Assembly (NCBI GenBank): GCA_949126835.1
Contig: OX421507.1
Location: 29,945,366-30,009,365, forward strand
Length of the DNA: 64,000 nucleotides
Reading direction: 5' to 3'
Source of the DNA: Anisus vortex
Lineage: Eukaryota; Mollusca; Gastropoda; Planorbidae
Shown here one piece after another: positions 22,956-35,427 of the stretch. Every line of letters begins with the position of its first letter. The first letter of the stretch is position 1. Both the position numbers and the translations under genes were made by a program. Under the pieces are notes generated by a model, which did no database searches, had not been told where the DNA came from, and saw only the letters and a list, made by a program, of their open reading frames with translations.

Positions 22956-23157
22956 GCTACGAGGCAGAGGCCATAAGACATACCATAACAAAATACCATC
23001 AAGTCAATCGGCAATCGCTTGCAGTGCTCCAGGCCATTTACGCCTTGTCGACCTGGCCCGAGCTATTCTCTCGTACTGTATTGGCTTTTTCAGATCTGAT
23101 CTCTAGGCACGAAGTGAAGGTCACCCTCCTGTGGATACCGGGTCATGCACGTGTGGT
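22956..23157 (+). pseudogene. RNase H domain relic of an I-type LINE, first part
   Basis: An open frame reads SLAVLQAIYALSTWPELF, then HEVKVTLLWIPGHARV. 'WxPGH' followed by 'GNExAD' is the RNase H signature of I/R1-type LINEs; the GNEIADFVA part is found at 24115, so about 960 bp were inserted in between. The sequence 22700-22950 shows nothing recognised except a G-run near 22795. Confidence 0.7.
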
Positions 23158-23267
23158 AACCAGCAGTACGCTTGCGTCATGAGCACACCGGTGGGCTAAC
23201 GCACGGGGGACAACCCTTGCTGCCTCCCCCGAGACTCATTGTACCACCGAGATGCCCGAGGCTCGGT

Positions 23268-23485
23268 TGGGAGGAGGCAATGAGCGCAGCGTTCCCGCCT
23301 CAATCTCACCTTGGTGCCTGGATGCCTGTACCTATAGTCTGGGATCTGCGCTACTTGGCGACGTTGTAGGTATACGGACGAACCACCAAGATAATGATCC
23401 AACGTGGAATTCTACAGTAGGAGAAAATAGTGCATGTGGCTGCGGAAACTGTATTATAAGTTACATGGCACGCCACGCCTTCTGA
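23268..23485 (+). repeat. Dispersed repeat (family X), copy 1
   Basis: GGCAATGAGCGCAGCG, then GCCTGGATGCCTGTACCTAT and ATAATGATCCAACGTGGAATT recur on the minus strand at 49935-50115 and in the two halves 59349-59470 / 48005-48139. The nature of the element is unknown. Confidence 0.6.
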
Positions 23486-23601
23486 GTGTCGTGTTTGTGT
23501 CTGGCGCCTGGACAGACCCTTGGTCCGCCCCACCTTGGTTCACCCCTCAACATTGTCACGTCCTGAACATAAGAGCTGAAAGGTTCGTCTGTATTGTTTA
23601 G

Positions 23602-24120
23602 ACAATTATATGGTATGATATTATATTATATGGAATTATATGGTATGATATTATATTATATGGAATTATATGGTATGATATTATATTATATGGAATTATA
23701 TGGTATGATATTATATTATATGGAATTATATGGTATGATATTATATTATATGGAATTATATGGTATGATATTATATTATATGGAATTATATGGTATGATA
23801 TTATATTATATGGAATTATATGGTATGATATTATATTATATGGAATTATATGGTATGATATTATATTATATGGAATTATATGGTATGATATTATATTATA
23901 TGGAATTATATGGTATGATATTATATCATATGGAATTATATGGTATGATATTATATTATATGGAATTATATGGTATGATATTATATTATATGGAAATACA
24001 TGGTATGATATTATATTATATGGAATTATATGGTATGATATTATATTATATGGAAGTATATGGTATGATATTATATGATATGGATATACATGGTATGATA
24101 TTATATTATATGGAATTATA
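23602..24120. repeat. Minisatellite, 30-bp unit, 17 copies
   Basis: The unit TATGGTATGATATTATATTA plus TATGGAATTA is almost perfectly conserved. It is open in several frames because of its length and is not a gene. It interrupts the RNase H relic. Confidence 0.96.
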
Positions 24121-24168
24121 TGGAAACGAAATAGCGGACTTCGTAGCAATGAAAGGGTCACTGGAACC
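24115..24168 (+). pseudogene. RNase H domain relic, second part
   Basis: YGNEIADFVAMKGS continues the WIPGHARV block at 23157 after the insertion and array. The rest of 24170-24860 shows nothing recognised. Confidence 0.6.
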
Positions 24169-24865
24169 CTCCCTTACTGTGTGTGTTTGTGCGTGTTTGT
24201 GTGTAAGAGTGCGGCTCTTTAACATAAAATCAACAACAAATACGCCCCTCATTAAAGATGCCCGCCCGTCGCCATGGCGACCGTTTAAACAACATTATGT
24301 TCTTACTTTTCTTCTTGGTCCTGTTCTTAACGCTGCCGTTTCTGAGACGTGGTCGACTTTTAAGTTTTCTTATTACGTTGTCCACTGTGACAAAAATAGA
24401 ATCAATTCAATATAAACTATCTGTTATAAGACATAAGCCTACAGATAATAATAAACTAAAATAATTCTATTTGTTTACCGTTGCCAACAAACAAAATGAT
24501 AATGTAAGCTCAGAGCAACCAACAAACAATAACACGAATATAATTTTCTAGGCTAAAAATTAGATTATATATATAATAAAAATAACAATTGACAAATTGA
24601 CAAACATAGGACTAAAGAAATCAATATAGCACTAATCGACTTAATATACAAGTAAAACAGTGGGGGTCTTCAAGTGTTTTAAAAGTGACGATAGAGCTTG
24701 TTTACTTCAGATGGATGGAAAGTAGATTCCATACTTTCGTCCCACATATTGATAAAATTATATTAATATAATTTAATAGAGACAAATATGTATTGGATAA
24801 ATTTTTGAGTAAGCTTATTCATGTTTTTAGGAGTACATTTTAATTTAATTTTAAGCCTGTGTCAC

Positions 24866-27800
24866 TTTGTCCCCATTCTATTTGTTGTAAGTAGATGGTA
24901 TCTTTGTTCCCATTATATTTGTTGTATGATGATGGTCAATTTGTCCCCATTCTATTTGTTGTAAGTAGATGGTATCTTTGTTCCCATTATATTTGTTGTA
25001 AGATGATGGTCAATTTGTCCCCATTCTTTTTGTTGTAAGTAGATGGTATCTTTGTTCCCATTATATTTGTTGTATGATGATGGTCAATTTGTCCCCATTC
25101 TATTTGTTGTAAGTAGATGGTATCTTTGTTCCCATTATATTTGTTGTAAGATGATGGTCAATTTGTCCCCATTTTATTTGTTGTAAGATGATGGTCAATT
25201 TGTTCCCATTCTATTTGTTGTAAGTAGATGGTAACTTTGTTCCCATTCTATTTGTTGTAAGTAGATGGTAACTTTGTTCCCATTTTATTTGTTGTAAGAT
25301 GATGGTCAATTTGTTCCCATTCTATTTGTTGTAAGTAGATGGTCAATTTGTTCCCATTCTATTTGTTGTAAGATGATGGTCAATTTGTTCCCATTCTATT
25401 TGTTGTAAGTAGGTGGTAACTTTGTTCCCATTTTATTTGTTGTAAGATGATGGTCAATTTGTTCCCATTCTATTTGTTGTAAGATAATGGTCAATTTGTT
25501 CCCATTCTATTTGTTGTAAGATGATGGTCAATTTGTCCCCATTCTATTTGTTGTAAGATGATGGCCAATTTGTCCCCATTCTATTTGTTGTAAGATGATG
25601 GTCAATTTGTCCCCATTCTATTTGTTGTAAGATGATGGCCAATTTGTCCCCATTCTATTTGTTGTAAGATGATGGTCAATTCGTTCCCATTCTATTTGTT
25701 GTAAGTAGATGGTAACTTTGTTCCCATTTTATTTGTTGTAAGATGATGGTCAATTTGTTCCCATTCTATTTGTTGTAAGATAATGGCCAATTTGTCCCCA
25801 TTCTATTTGTTGTAAGATAATGGCCAATTTGTTCTCATTCTATTTGTTGTAAGATAATGGCCAATTTGTCCTCATTCTATTTGTTGTAAGATGATGGTCA
25901 ATTTGTCCCCATTCTATTTGTTGTAAGATGATGGTCAATTTGTTCCCATTCTATTTGTTGTAAGTAGATGGTAACTTTGTTCCCATTATATTTGTTGTAA
26001 GATGATGGTCAATTTGTTCCCATTCTATTTGTTGTAAGTAGATGTTAACTTTGTTCCCATTCTATTTGTTGTAAGATGATGGTCAATTTGTTCCCATTCT
26101 ATTTGTTGTAAGATGATGGTCAATTTGTTCCCATTCTATTTGTTGTAAGTAGATGTTAACTTTGTTCCCATTCTATTTGTTGTAAGATGATGGTCAATTT
26201 GTTCCCATTCTATTTGTTGTAAGTAGATGTTAACTTTGTTCCCATTCTATTTGTTGTAAGATAATGGCCAATTTGTCCCCATTCTATTTGTTGTAAGATG
26301 ATGGTCAATTTGTTCCCATTCTATTTGTTGTAAGTAGATGTTAACTTTGTTCCCATTCTATTTGTTGTAAGATGATGGTCAATTTGTTCCCATTCTATTT
26401 GTTGTAAGATGATGGTCAATTTGTTCCCATTCTATTTGTTGTAAATAGATGTTAACTTTGTTCCCATTCTATTTGTTGTAAGATGATGGTCAATTTGTTC
26501 CCATTCTATTTGTTGTAAGATGATGGTCAATTTGTTCCCATTCTATTTGTTGTAAGATGATGGTCAATTTGTTCCCATTCTATTTGTTGTAAGTAGATGT
26601 TAACTTTGTTCCCATTCTATTTGTTGTAAGATGATGGTCAATTTGTTCCCATTCTATTTGTTGTAAGATGATGGTCAATTTGTTCCCATTCTATTTGTTG
26701 TAAGATGATGGTCAATTTGTTCCCATTCTATTTGTTGTAAGTAGATGTTAACTTTGTTCCCATTCTATTTGTTGTAAGATGATGGTATCTTTGTTCCCAT
26801 TATATTTGTTGTAAGATGATGGTCAATTTGTTCCCATTCTATTTGTTGTAAGATGATGGTATCTTTGTTCCCATTATATTTGTTGTAAGATGATGGCCAA
26901 TTTGTCCCCATTCTATTTGTTGTAAGATGATGGTCAATTTGTTCCCATTCTATTTGTTGTAAGTAGATGTTAACTTTGTTCCCATTCTATTTGTTGTAAG
27001 ATGATGGTCACTTTGTTCCCATTCTATTTGTTGTAAGTAGATGTTAACTTTGTTCCCATTCTATTTGTTGTAAGATGATGGTATCTTTGTTCCCATTATA
27101 TTTGTTGTAAGATGATGGTCAATTTGTTCCCATTATATTTGTTGTAAGATGATGGCCAATTTGTCCCCATTCTATTTGTTGTAAGTAGATGTTAACTTTG
27201 TTCCCATTCTATTTGTTGTAAGATGATGGTATCTTTGTTCCCATTATATTTGTTGTAAGATGATGGCCAATTTGTTTCCATTCTATTTGTTGTAAGTAGA
27301 TGTTAACTTTGTTCCCATTCTATTTGTTGTAAGATGATGGTATCTTTGTTCCCATTATATTTGTTGTAAGATGATTGCCAATTTGTCCCCATTCTATTTG
27401 TTGTAAGATGATGGTCAATTTGTTCCCATTCTATTTGTTGTAAGTAGATGTTAACTTTGTTCCCATTCTATTTGTTGTAAGATGATGGTATCTTTGTTCC
27501 CATTATATTTGTTGTAAGATGATGGTCAATTTGTTCCCATTCTATTTGTTGTAAGATGATGGTTTCTTTGTTCCCATTATATTTGTTGTAAGATGATGGC
27601 CAATTTGTCCCCATTCTATTTGTTGTAAGATGATGGTCAATTTCTTCCCATTCTATTTGTTGTAAGTAGATGTTAACTTTGTTCCCATTCTATTTGTTGT
27701 AAGATGATGGTATCTTTGTTCCCATTAAATTTGTTGTAAGCTGATGGCCAATTTGTCCCTATTCTATTTGTTGTAAGATGATGGTCAATTTGTTCCCATT

Positions 27801-29078
27801 CTATTTGTTGTAAGTAGATGTTAACTTTGTTCCCATTCTATTTGTTGTAAGATGATGGTCAATTTGTTCCCATTCTATTTGTTGTAAGTAGATGTTAACT
27901 TTGTTCCCATTCTATTTGTTGTAAGATGATGGTCAATTTGTTCCCATTCTATTTGTTGTAAGATGATGGTCAATTTGTCCCCATTCTATTTGTTGTAAGA
28001 TGATGGTCAATTTGTTCCCATTCTATTTGTTGTAAGATGATGGTCATTTTGTTTCCATTCTATTTGTTGTAAGATGATGGTCAATTTGTCCCCATTCTAT
28101 TTGTTGTAAGATGATGGTCAATTTGTCCCCATTCTATTTGTTGTAAGATGATGGTCAATTTGTTCCCATTCTATTTGTTGTAAGATGATGGTCATTTTGT
28201 TTCCATTCTATTTGTTGTAAGATGATGGTCAATTTGTTCCCATTCTATTTGTTGTAAGATGATGGTCAATTTGTCCCCATTCTTTTTGTTGTAAGATGAT
28301 GGTCAATTTGTCCCCATTCTATTTGTTGTAAGATGATGGTCAATTTGTCCCCATTCTATTTGTTGTAAGATGATGGTCAATTTGTTCCCATTCTATTTGT
28401 TGTAAGATGATGGTCAGTTTGTCCCCATTCTATTTGTTGTAAGATGATGGTCAATTTGTTCCCATTCTATTTGTTGTAAGATGATGGTCATTTTGTTTCC
28501 ATTCTATTTGTTGTAAGATGATGGTCAATTTGTTCCCATTCTATTTGTTGTAAGATGATGGTCAATTTGTTCCCATTCTATTTGTTGTAAGATGATGGTC
28601 ATTTTGTTTCCATTCTATTTGTTGTAAGATGATGGTCAATTTGTCCCCATTCTTTTTGTTGTAAGATGATGGTCAATTTGTTCCCATTCTATTTGTTGTA
28701 AGATGATGGTCAATTTGTCCCCATTCTTTTTGTTGTAAGTAGATGCTAACTTTGTTCCCATTCTATTTGTTGTAAGATGATGGTCAATTTGTTCCCATTC
28801 TATTTGTTGTAAGATGATGGTCAATTTGTCCCCATTCTTTTTGTTGTAAGTAGATGGTAACTTTGTTCCTATTCTATTTGTTGTAAGATGATGGTCAATT
28901 TGTCCCCATTCTTTTTGTTGTAAGTAGATGCTAACTTTGTTCCCATTCTATTTGTTGTAAGATGATGGTCAGTTTGTCCCCATTCTTTTTGTTTTAAGAT
29001 GATGGTCAGTTTGTCCCCATTCTTTTTGTTGTAAGATGATGGTCAATTTGTTCCCATTCTATTTGTTGTAAGTTGATG
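24866..29078. repeat. Large minisatellite, 37-bp unit, about 114 copies
   Basis: The unit contains TTTGTTCCCATTCTATTTGT and TGTAAGATGATGGTCAA. Variants (GTAGATGTTAAC, GATGGTATC, CCAATTTGTCC) alternate in blocks, suggesting higher-order duplication. It starts just downstream of the last visible CTCK exon of the Ig-CTCK gene. Confidence 0.97.
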
Positions 29079-29137
29079 CTCACGAAAAAACCAATGTAAC
29101 TAAATGTCCAGGTAAATTAGGCAAACTTTATACTCAC

Positions 29138-29250
29138 TACATGGCTGGCATTCACATCTGTAGAGTACAGGGATGTAGGCCAGACGTTTCTGGCTGAGTG
29201 GACAGTCCATCTCCACTATTTTCATTGTTTCTAGTTTCCCCACGCAGCAC
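29138..29250 (-). CDS. Ig-CTCK protein, exon 7: end of cystine-knot domain
   Basis: The exon encodes CCVGKLETMKIVEMDC, then LAYIPVLYRCECQPC. This is the second half of a C-terminal cystine knot: 'CxCC', a 'C' before a beta hairpin and the closing 'CxCxxC'. The acceptor is CGACCTACAG (AG at 29252-29251); one leading base completes the Lys codon of the CKCC motif from exon 31287-31383. A GTGAGT at 29137 could be a donor; if unused, the frame runs on to a TAG at 29100-29102, about a dozen residues after the knot, where CTCK proteins usually end. Confidence 0.85.
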
Positions 29251-29277
29251 CTGTAGGTCGGCAATGAGAATAAACGG

Positions 29278-31140
29278 ATGGGGGAAATTGTGTATATTGC
29301 TATACATGGGGAAATTGTGTATATTGCTATACATGGGAAAATTATGTATATTGCTATACATTGGGAAATTGTGAATATTGCTATACATGGGGAAATTGTG
29401 ATATTGCTTTACATGGGGTAAATTGCTATACATGGGGAAATTGTGTTTATTGCTATACATGGGAAAATTTTGTATATTGCTATACATTGGGAAATTGTGT
29501 ATATTGCTATACATGGGGAAATTGTGATATTGCTTTACATGGGGTAAATTGCTATACATGGGGAAATTGTGATATTGCTTTACATGGGGTAAATTGCTAT
29601 ACATGGGGAAATTGTGTTTATTGCTATACATGGGAAAATTTTGTATATTTCTATACATTGGGAAATTGTGTATATTGCTATACATGGGGAAATTGTGATA
29701 TTGCTTTACATGGGGTAAATTGCTATACATGGGGAAATTGTGTTTATTGCTATACATGGGAAAATTTTGTATATTGCTATACATTGGGAAATTGTGTATA
29801 TTGCTATACATGGGGAAATTGTGATATTGCTTTAAATGGGGTAAATTGCTATACATGGGGAAATTGTGATATTGCTTTACATGGGGTAAATTGCTATACA
29901 TGGGGAAATTGTGATATTGCTTTACATGGGGTAAATTGCTATACATGGGGAAATTGTGATATTGCTTTACATGGGGTAAATTGCTATACATGGGGAAATT
30001 GTGATATTGCTTTACATGGGGTAAATTGCTATACATGGGGAAATTGTGATATTGCTTTACATGGGGTAAATTGCTATACATGGGGAAATTGTGATATTGC
30101 TTTACATGGGGTAAATTGCTATACATGGGGAAATTGTGATATTGCTTTACATGGGGTAAATTGCTATACATGGGGAAATTGTGATATTGCTTTACATGGG
30201 GTAAATTGCTATACATGGGGAAATTGTGATATTGCTTTACATGGGGTAAATTGCTATACATGGGGAAATTGTGATATTGCTTTACATGGGGTAAATTGCT
30301 ATACATGGGGAAATTGTGATATTGCTTTACATGGGGTAAATTGCTATACATGGGGAAATTGTGATATTGCTTTACATGGGGTAAATTGCTATACATGGGG
30401 AAATTGTGATATTGCTTTACATGGGGTAAATTGCTATACATGGGGAAATTGTGATATTGCTTTACATGGGGTAAATTGCTATACATGGGGAAATTGTGAT
30501 ATTGCTTTACATGGGGTAAATTGCTATACATGGGGAAATTGTGATATTGCTTTACATGGGGTAAATTGCTATACATGGGGAAATTGTGATATTGCTTTAC
30601 ATGGGGTAAATTGCTATACATGGGGAAATTGTGATATTGCTTTACATGGGGTAAATTGCTATACATGGGGAAATTGTGATATTGCTTTACATGGGGTAAA
30701 TTGCTATACATGGGGAAATTGTGATATTGCTTTACATGGGGTAAATTGCTATACATGGGGAAATTGTGATATTGCTTTACATGGGGTAAATTGCTATACA
30801 TGGGGAAATTGTGATATTGCTTTACATGGGGTAAATTGCTATACATGGGGAAATTGTGATATTGCTTTACATGGGGTAAATTGCTATACATGGGGAAATT
30901 GTGATATTGCTTTACATGGGGTAAATTGCTATACATGGGGAAATTGTGATATTGCTTTACATGGGGTAAATTGCTATACATGGGGAAATTGTGATATTGC
31001 TTTACATGGGGTAAATTGCTATACATGGGGAAATTGTGATATTGCTTTACATGGGGTAAATTGCTATACATGGGGAAATTGTGATATTGCTTTACATGGG
31101 GTAAATTGCTATACATGGGGAAATTGTGATATTGCTTTAC
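29278..31140. repeat. Minisatellite, 45-bp unit, about 41 copies
   Basis: The unit contains TATACATGGGGAAATTGTGA and TATTGCTTTACATGGGGTAA. From about 29840 to 31135 copies are almost identical; the left end has diverged subtypes. It lies in the intron between the two last CTCK exons. Unit length divisible by three gives open frames of over 600 codons on both strands, which are not genes. Confidence 0.97.
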
Positions 31141-31286
31141 ATACTTTACTTTATATGTTGAAGGAATACTTTACTTTATATAGTAATACCGGACAGTCGG
31201 CTATCCTTCCAGTTATGCTATTAGTCTTTCAAGCTTGCTTTAGTTTTCATTTCTAAGGCCATGCAAGTATCTTCTTATATTCTTAC

Positions 31287-31383
31287 TTGCAAGTTCGAGC
31301 TATTGCGTCATCAACTTTTTCCGTTTTGCCTTGAAGATTTGAAACAACTATTTTTGGCATGTAGTAGCTCCGCCCACATGTAC
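31287..31383 (-). CDS. Ig-CTCK protein, exon 6: middle of cystine-knot domain
   Basis: A 97-bp exon encodes TCGRSYYMPK, then DDAIARTCK. Joined to its neighbours it makes CMGTC (the CxGxC ring motif of cystine knots) at the left and CKCC at the right. The acceptor is TTGACAAG (AG at 31385-31384), the donor GTAAGA from 31286. It starts and ends with two bases, which fits both neighbouring exons exactly. That fit and the restored cysteine spacing are the evidence for this small exon. Confidence 0.85.
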
Positions 31384-31424
31384 CTTGTCAACCAATTAAA
31401 AAAAATATATTGAAACGTATTTTT

Positions 31425-31640
31425 ATTATAAATTGTGTATATTATCTTATATGTTACTGACGTTCTTTCTATTGTGTCCTTATGTTTACCTAAGCATTGC
31501 AACAGATTGTTATTGTGTTGAATTTTATAATTTAATGCCTTAGGCATTATAACTTTTTTTTACTCTTTGTCCTTCTATCTTCTAGTGTTTTTAGGTTTAG
31601 TGATTTAATTATTAGTGTTACTCTTGTTACTTGTGAATAT
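31425..31640 (-). mobile_element. LINE fragment, Jockey/CR1-type family
   Basis: The sequence follows the 3' part of the LINE at 60485-62290 (IQHNNNLLQ is readable on the minus strand; CTCTTTGTCCTTCTATCTTC on plus). It sits in the intron between CTCK exons 31287 and 31713. Confidence 0.75.
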
Positions 31641-31712
31641 TTACATATAATGATAACGTGTATTGCACTATAAACTTGATATTGAAAAGGTCACAATGTG
31701 TTGTTGACTCAC

Positions 31713-31826
31713 CCATACAGTAATACAGATCTACAGGTTCAGAGGTCCGACAGCTCGTAGCATGGTCAATATAGACTTCTCTTATTAAATGCATTGAACA
31801 TCTTGGTTCAAACTTTAAATTTTCAC
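31713..31826 (-). CDS. Ig-CTCK protein, exon 5: start of cystine-knot domain
   Basis: The exon encodes ENLKFEPRCSMHL, then DHATSCRTSEPVDL and YYCMG. The spacing of the cysteines (C...C...C-x-G) is that of the first half of a CTCK domain. The acceptor is GCTATGGTAG (AG at 31828-31827), the donor GTGAGT from 31712. Its two leading bases complete a Gly codon begun by Ig exon 42490-42619, so the chain runs VIHP-G-ENLKF. The link to the Ig exons rests on strand, order, phase and lack of another candidate partner. Confidence 0.82.
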
Positions 31827-31924
31827 CTACCATAGCCAGGAACAAAGAAAAAGAAAACAAAGAGGTGGATTAAAAATTATGAAACAGATTTACTGTAGGT
31901 GGCTTGTGTTCATGATATATTAAC

Positions 31925-32098
31925 ATTCGGGCATGGAATGGGTTGCCTAAAAAAACCAGGAAAACTAGTAACATAAACATAATTTTAAACACTAATAAAA
32001 AATGCAGGACTAGACTCAAACAAAGGATGTGCGTAAGACGCATAAACTTCTTTATAAAAGGAGCGTCTGTAATGTATGAGATTTTCTTTTCAATTAAA
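31925..32098 (+). mobile_element. LINE 3'-end fragment, Jockey/CR1-type, plus orientation
   Basis: CATTCGGGCATGGAATGGGT, AAACCAGGAAAACTAGTAAC and GGAGCGTCTGTAATGTATGAG match the 3' end of the LINE at 60485-62290. It is inverted relative to the fragment at 31425-31640; CTCK exon 31713-31826 lies between them. Confidence 0.75.
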
Positions 32099-32147
32099 TC
32101 CAGGAAGTCCTGTTCTATATTGATCACATTGGGGGCCAAGCTGGCAG

Positions 32148-32418
32148 CAAGTTTGTTCTCGAGTCTGGAGGGTGGTCTCGAATGTCCTAGGTTTGTTCTT
32201 GAGTCTGGAGGGTGGTCACGAATGTCCTAGGTTTGTTCTTGAGTCTGGAGGGTGGTCACGAATGTCCTAGGTTTGTTCTTGAGTCTGGAGGGTGGTCACG
32301 AATGTCCTAGGTTTGTTCTTGAGTCTGGAGGGTGGTCACGAATGTCCTAGGTTTGTTCTTGAGTCTGGAGGGTGGTCACGAATGTCCTAGGTTTGTTCTC
32401 GAGTCTGGAGGGTGTACC
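32148..32418. repeat. Minisatellite, 40-bp unit, about 6.7 copies
   Basis: The unit contains GTCCTAGGTTTGTTCTTGAG and TCTGGAGGGTGGTCACGAAT, and is GC-richer than its surroundings. Confidence 0.95.
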
Positions 32419-32600
32419 CGAGTCTACCCAGCTCTGATGAGTGCATGAGTAAAGTCGACTGGGCATTTTGCTTACCACATAATCCCCTAGTATGCCATGG
32501 AAAATTTCACAGATCCAATGGATCAATTTGGTCCGACGGGGTCGATACGCCGTTTTTGCGTACGACTGTGTCCAGTGTAGTCTAACTCGTGTACGAAATA

Positions 32601-34203
32601 CCGTATATACTCGCGTATAAGTCGCCCCGGTGTATAAGTCGCACCCCTAGTTTAGTTTTTTTTTTCTTATATGTTGTCATTGACCCGCGTATAAGTCGCA
32701 CCCTGACTTTCAGGGGTTACACTGCCTTTTAACTTCTCAAAAAATGCATAGCCTACCCTTAAACAACAAAAGTTACTAATATTCACCCTAATTTGAAAAC
32801 TTTCCTTAAAAAATAGTTTCAATCGTGCATAATGCAAACATAATCAAATAAAGGCAGCGCTTCATTTATTTTGAACAACCTATCAATACAGTCATTAGTC
32901 ATATGGGAAAGTAAGGTATCTGTTTCTTCATCTAAGTCCATGTCCCTACTCAAAATACTATCCTATAGTCACACTATAGTGGGTCCACACACACATAAAA
33001 TCTTTTGATGTGCATCATTAGCCTAGACTGAGTGGCGCCGGTATTCATAGTTGCGCTATACAAGTGATGACCTAATTACCATTAACATTGTTTGTAATGA
33101 TTTCAAAGCTACTGCGCGAACAATATTTAAATAGGGGGGAGTGCTGGTGGCTTCTCTGAGGGTGTGCTGGCTTCGCCATCGACAATAAGCTGTGTTTTTT
33201 TCAACTCATACATGCAACTAAGGAACAATGACACACTTTATTGACATTTCACGCATTTTTTCATAAAGATTTGAAAAAAAAAAGTTTGTTTACGAAATGT
33301 CTGGAAATGTGTCGATTGACCGATTGGAAACATTGCTAGGACATGCGGACATTGGCGCGCGCGGTTTTCTCGGTCCTAATCTTAAGCTAGTAGTGTACAA
33401 GCTTATACCTATATTATAGGACTAGAGAGACTTTTACACATTTACGATAATTCTTTCCATAATATAATTTGCGTTCAATAGGCCTACAAAAGTGCGCTAT
33501 TTCAGACTGAGCGGCGCCGGTATTAACCACGCGTTATACAAGTGTCCCAATTCCCATTAACATTGTCTGTAATGATTACAAACGCGACTGCGACACCGAC
33601 AATAAGCTGTGTTTTTTTTTCAACTCTTACATGCAACTAATGAAAAATGAAACATACTATTGACATTTTACGCATTATTTCTATATAGATAAAAAAAAAA
33701 AAAGGTTTGAGTGCCAAATTTTTCCGAAATTTAATGAAATTAGTCGATCGGCCGGCCAATTGTAGTTTTGGAATCATAGCGCGGTTTTCCCCAGGAATGC
33801 TACACACTGCCTTATTAGTAGGCTATAACGTATAGTCAGAGGCAATAGGTCATAAATAAAACGCATCTCAGGCTACGTTTGCGGTCTAGACAGTTTTGTA
33901 CACATTTACGATTCCTTTCGTACTGTAATTTGCATTTAATAGGCCTATGAAAAAAAAACGCCGCCTTAAACTTACGCCACGTTTCGGCAAAACAAAATTG
34001 GTCCGAAAGTTCAAAAGGAAAGGGGGGGGGGGCAGAAAAACACTAAAATATTTAGCATTTCAATCAATAGGTTATGAAGGAAACTTTAGAGTAGTGAAGT
34101 TTTTTGAACTTTTCAAAAACCATGTCGGGTGTATAAGTCGCACCCCTACTTTTCGTCAAAAATTTCGGTTAAAAAAGTGCGACTTATACGCGAGTATATA
34201 CGG
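32601..34203. mobile_element. DNA transposon with TA target duplication (CCGTATATACTCG ends)
   Basis: Ends CCGTATATACTCGCGTATAA and its reverse complement at 34184-34203 are inverted, with TA on both outer sides (32599-32600, 34204-34205). The motif GTATAAGTCGCACCCC repeats near both ends. Inside, about 450 bp are present twice in tandem (from 33027 and from about 33503). There is no intact transposase frame. A Tc1/mariner-type relative is likely from the TA target. Confidence 0.8.
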
Positions 34204-34207
34204 TAGT

Positions 34208-35290
34208 TTAACTATTGTATATTGCATATGTGGTTATTAAAATGGAACCCACATACTATTGTATATTGCATATGTGATTGTTAAAGTAGAACCCACAAAC
34301 TAGTGTATATTGCATATGTGATTGTTAAAGTAGAACCCACAAACTTTTATATATTGCATATTTTGTGATTGTTAAAGTAGAACCCACAAACTTTTATATA
34401 TTGCATATTTTGTGATTGTTAAAGTAGAACCCATATACTATTGTATATTGCATATGTGATTGTTAAAGTAGAACCCACATACTATTATATATTGCATATG
34501 TTATTGTTAAAGTAGAACCCACAAACTTTTATATATTGCATATGTGATTGTTAAAGTAGAACCCACATACTATTGTATATTGCATATGTGATTGTTAAAG
34601 TAGAACCCACATACTATTATATATTGCATATGTGATTGTTAAAGTAGAACCCACAAACTTTTATATATTGCATATTTTGTGATTGTTAAAGTAGAACCCA
34701 TATACTATTGTATATTGCATATGTGATTGTTAAAGTAGAACCCACATACTATTATATATTGCATATGTGATTGTTAAAGTAGAACCCACAAACTTTTATA
34801 TATTGCATATGTGATTGTTAAAGTAGAACCCACATACTATTGTATATTGCATATGTGATTGTTAAAGTAGAACCCACATACTATTGTATATTGCATATGT
34901 GATTGTTAAAGTAGAACCCACATACTATTATATATTGCATATTTTGTGATTGTTAAAGTAGAACCCACATACTATTGTATATTGCATACGTGATTGTTAA
35001 AGTAGAACTCACAAACTAGTGTATATTGCATATGTGATTGTTAAAGTAGAACCCACATACTATTGTATATTGCATATGTGATTGTTAAAGTAGAACTCAC
35101 AAACTAGTGTATATTGCATATGTGATTGTTAAAGTAGAACCAACAAACTAGTGTATATTGCATATGTGATTGTTAAAGTAGAACTCACAAACTTTTATAT
35201 ATTGCATATTTTGTGATTGTTAAAGTAGAACTCACAACTAAATATATTGCATACGTGATTGTTAAAGTAGAACTTACAAACTATTGTATC
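34208..35290. repeat. Minisatellite, 44-bp unit, about 24 copies
   Basis: The unit contains TATTGTATATTGCATATGTG and ATTGTTAAAGTAGAACCCAC. It starts directly at the right edge of the TA-flanked transposon. Confidence 0.95.
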
Positions 35291-35427
35291 TTGCATTACT
35301 TGTCATTATGGAATAAGTTGCAACCAATTCATTTCATTTTAATATAAAAGTAAAATATTGTCTTAATTTTTCTTCCACAGCCCCTCCCCTCAAGTCTTAA
35401 ATTTTAATACTATCCTAATACTAGTTC

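Noticed and set aside
23594..24415. 273-codon frame MELYGMILYY...
   Set aside because: Array read-through; only the short GNEIADF segment has meaning, as an RNase H relic.
29152..31256. Open frames of over 600 codons on both strands
   Set aside because: They are read-through of a 45-bp tandem repeat, open because the unit is divisible by three; repetitive peptides on both strands, no splice or start context.
33947..34240. 97-codon plus frame rich in Lys/Arg
   Set aside because: Lies across the end of the TA-flanked transposon and its inverted repeat; no known motif.
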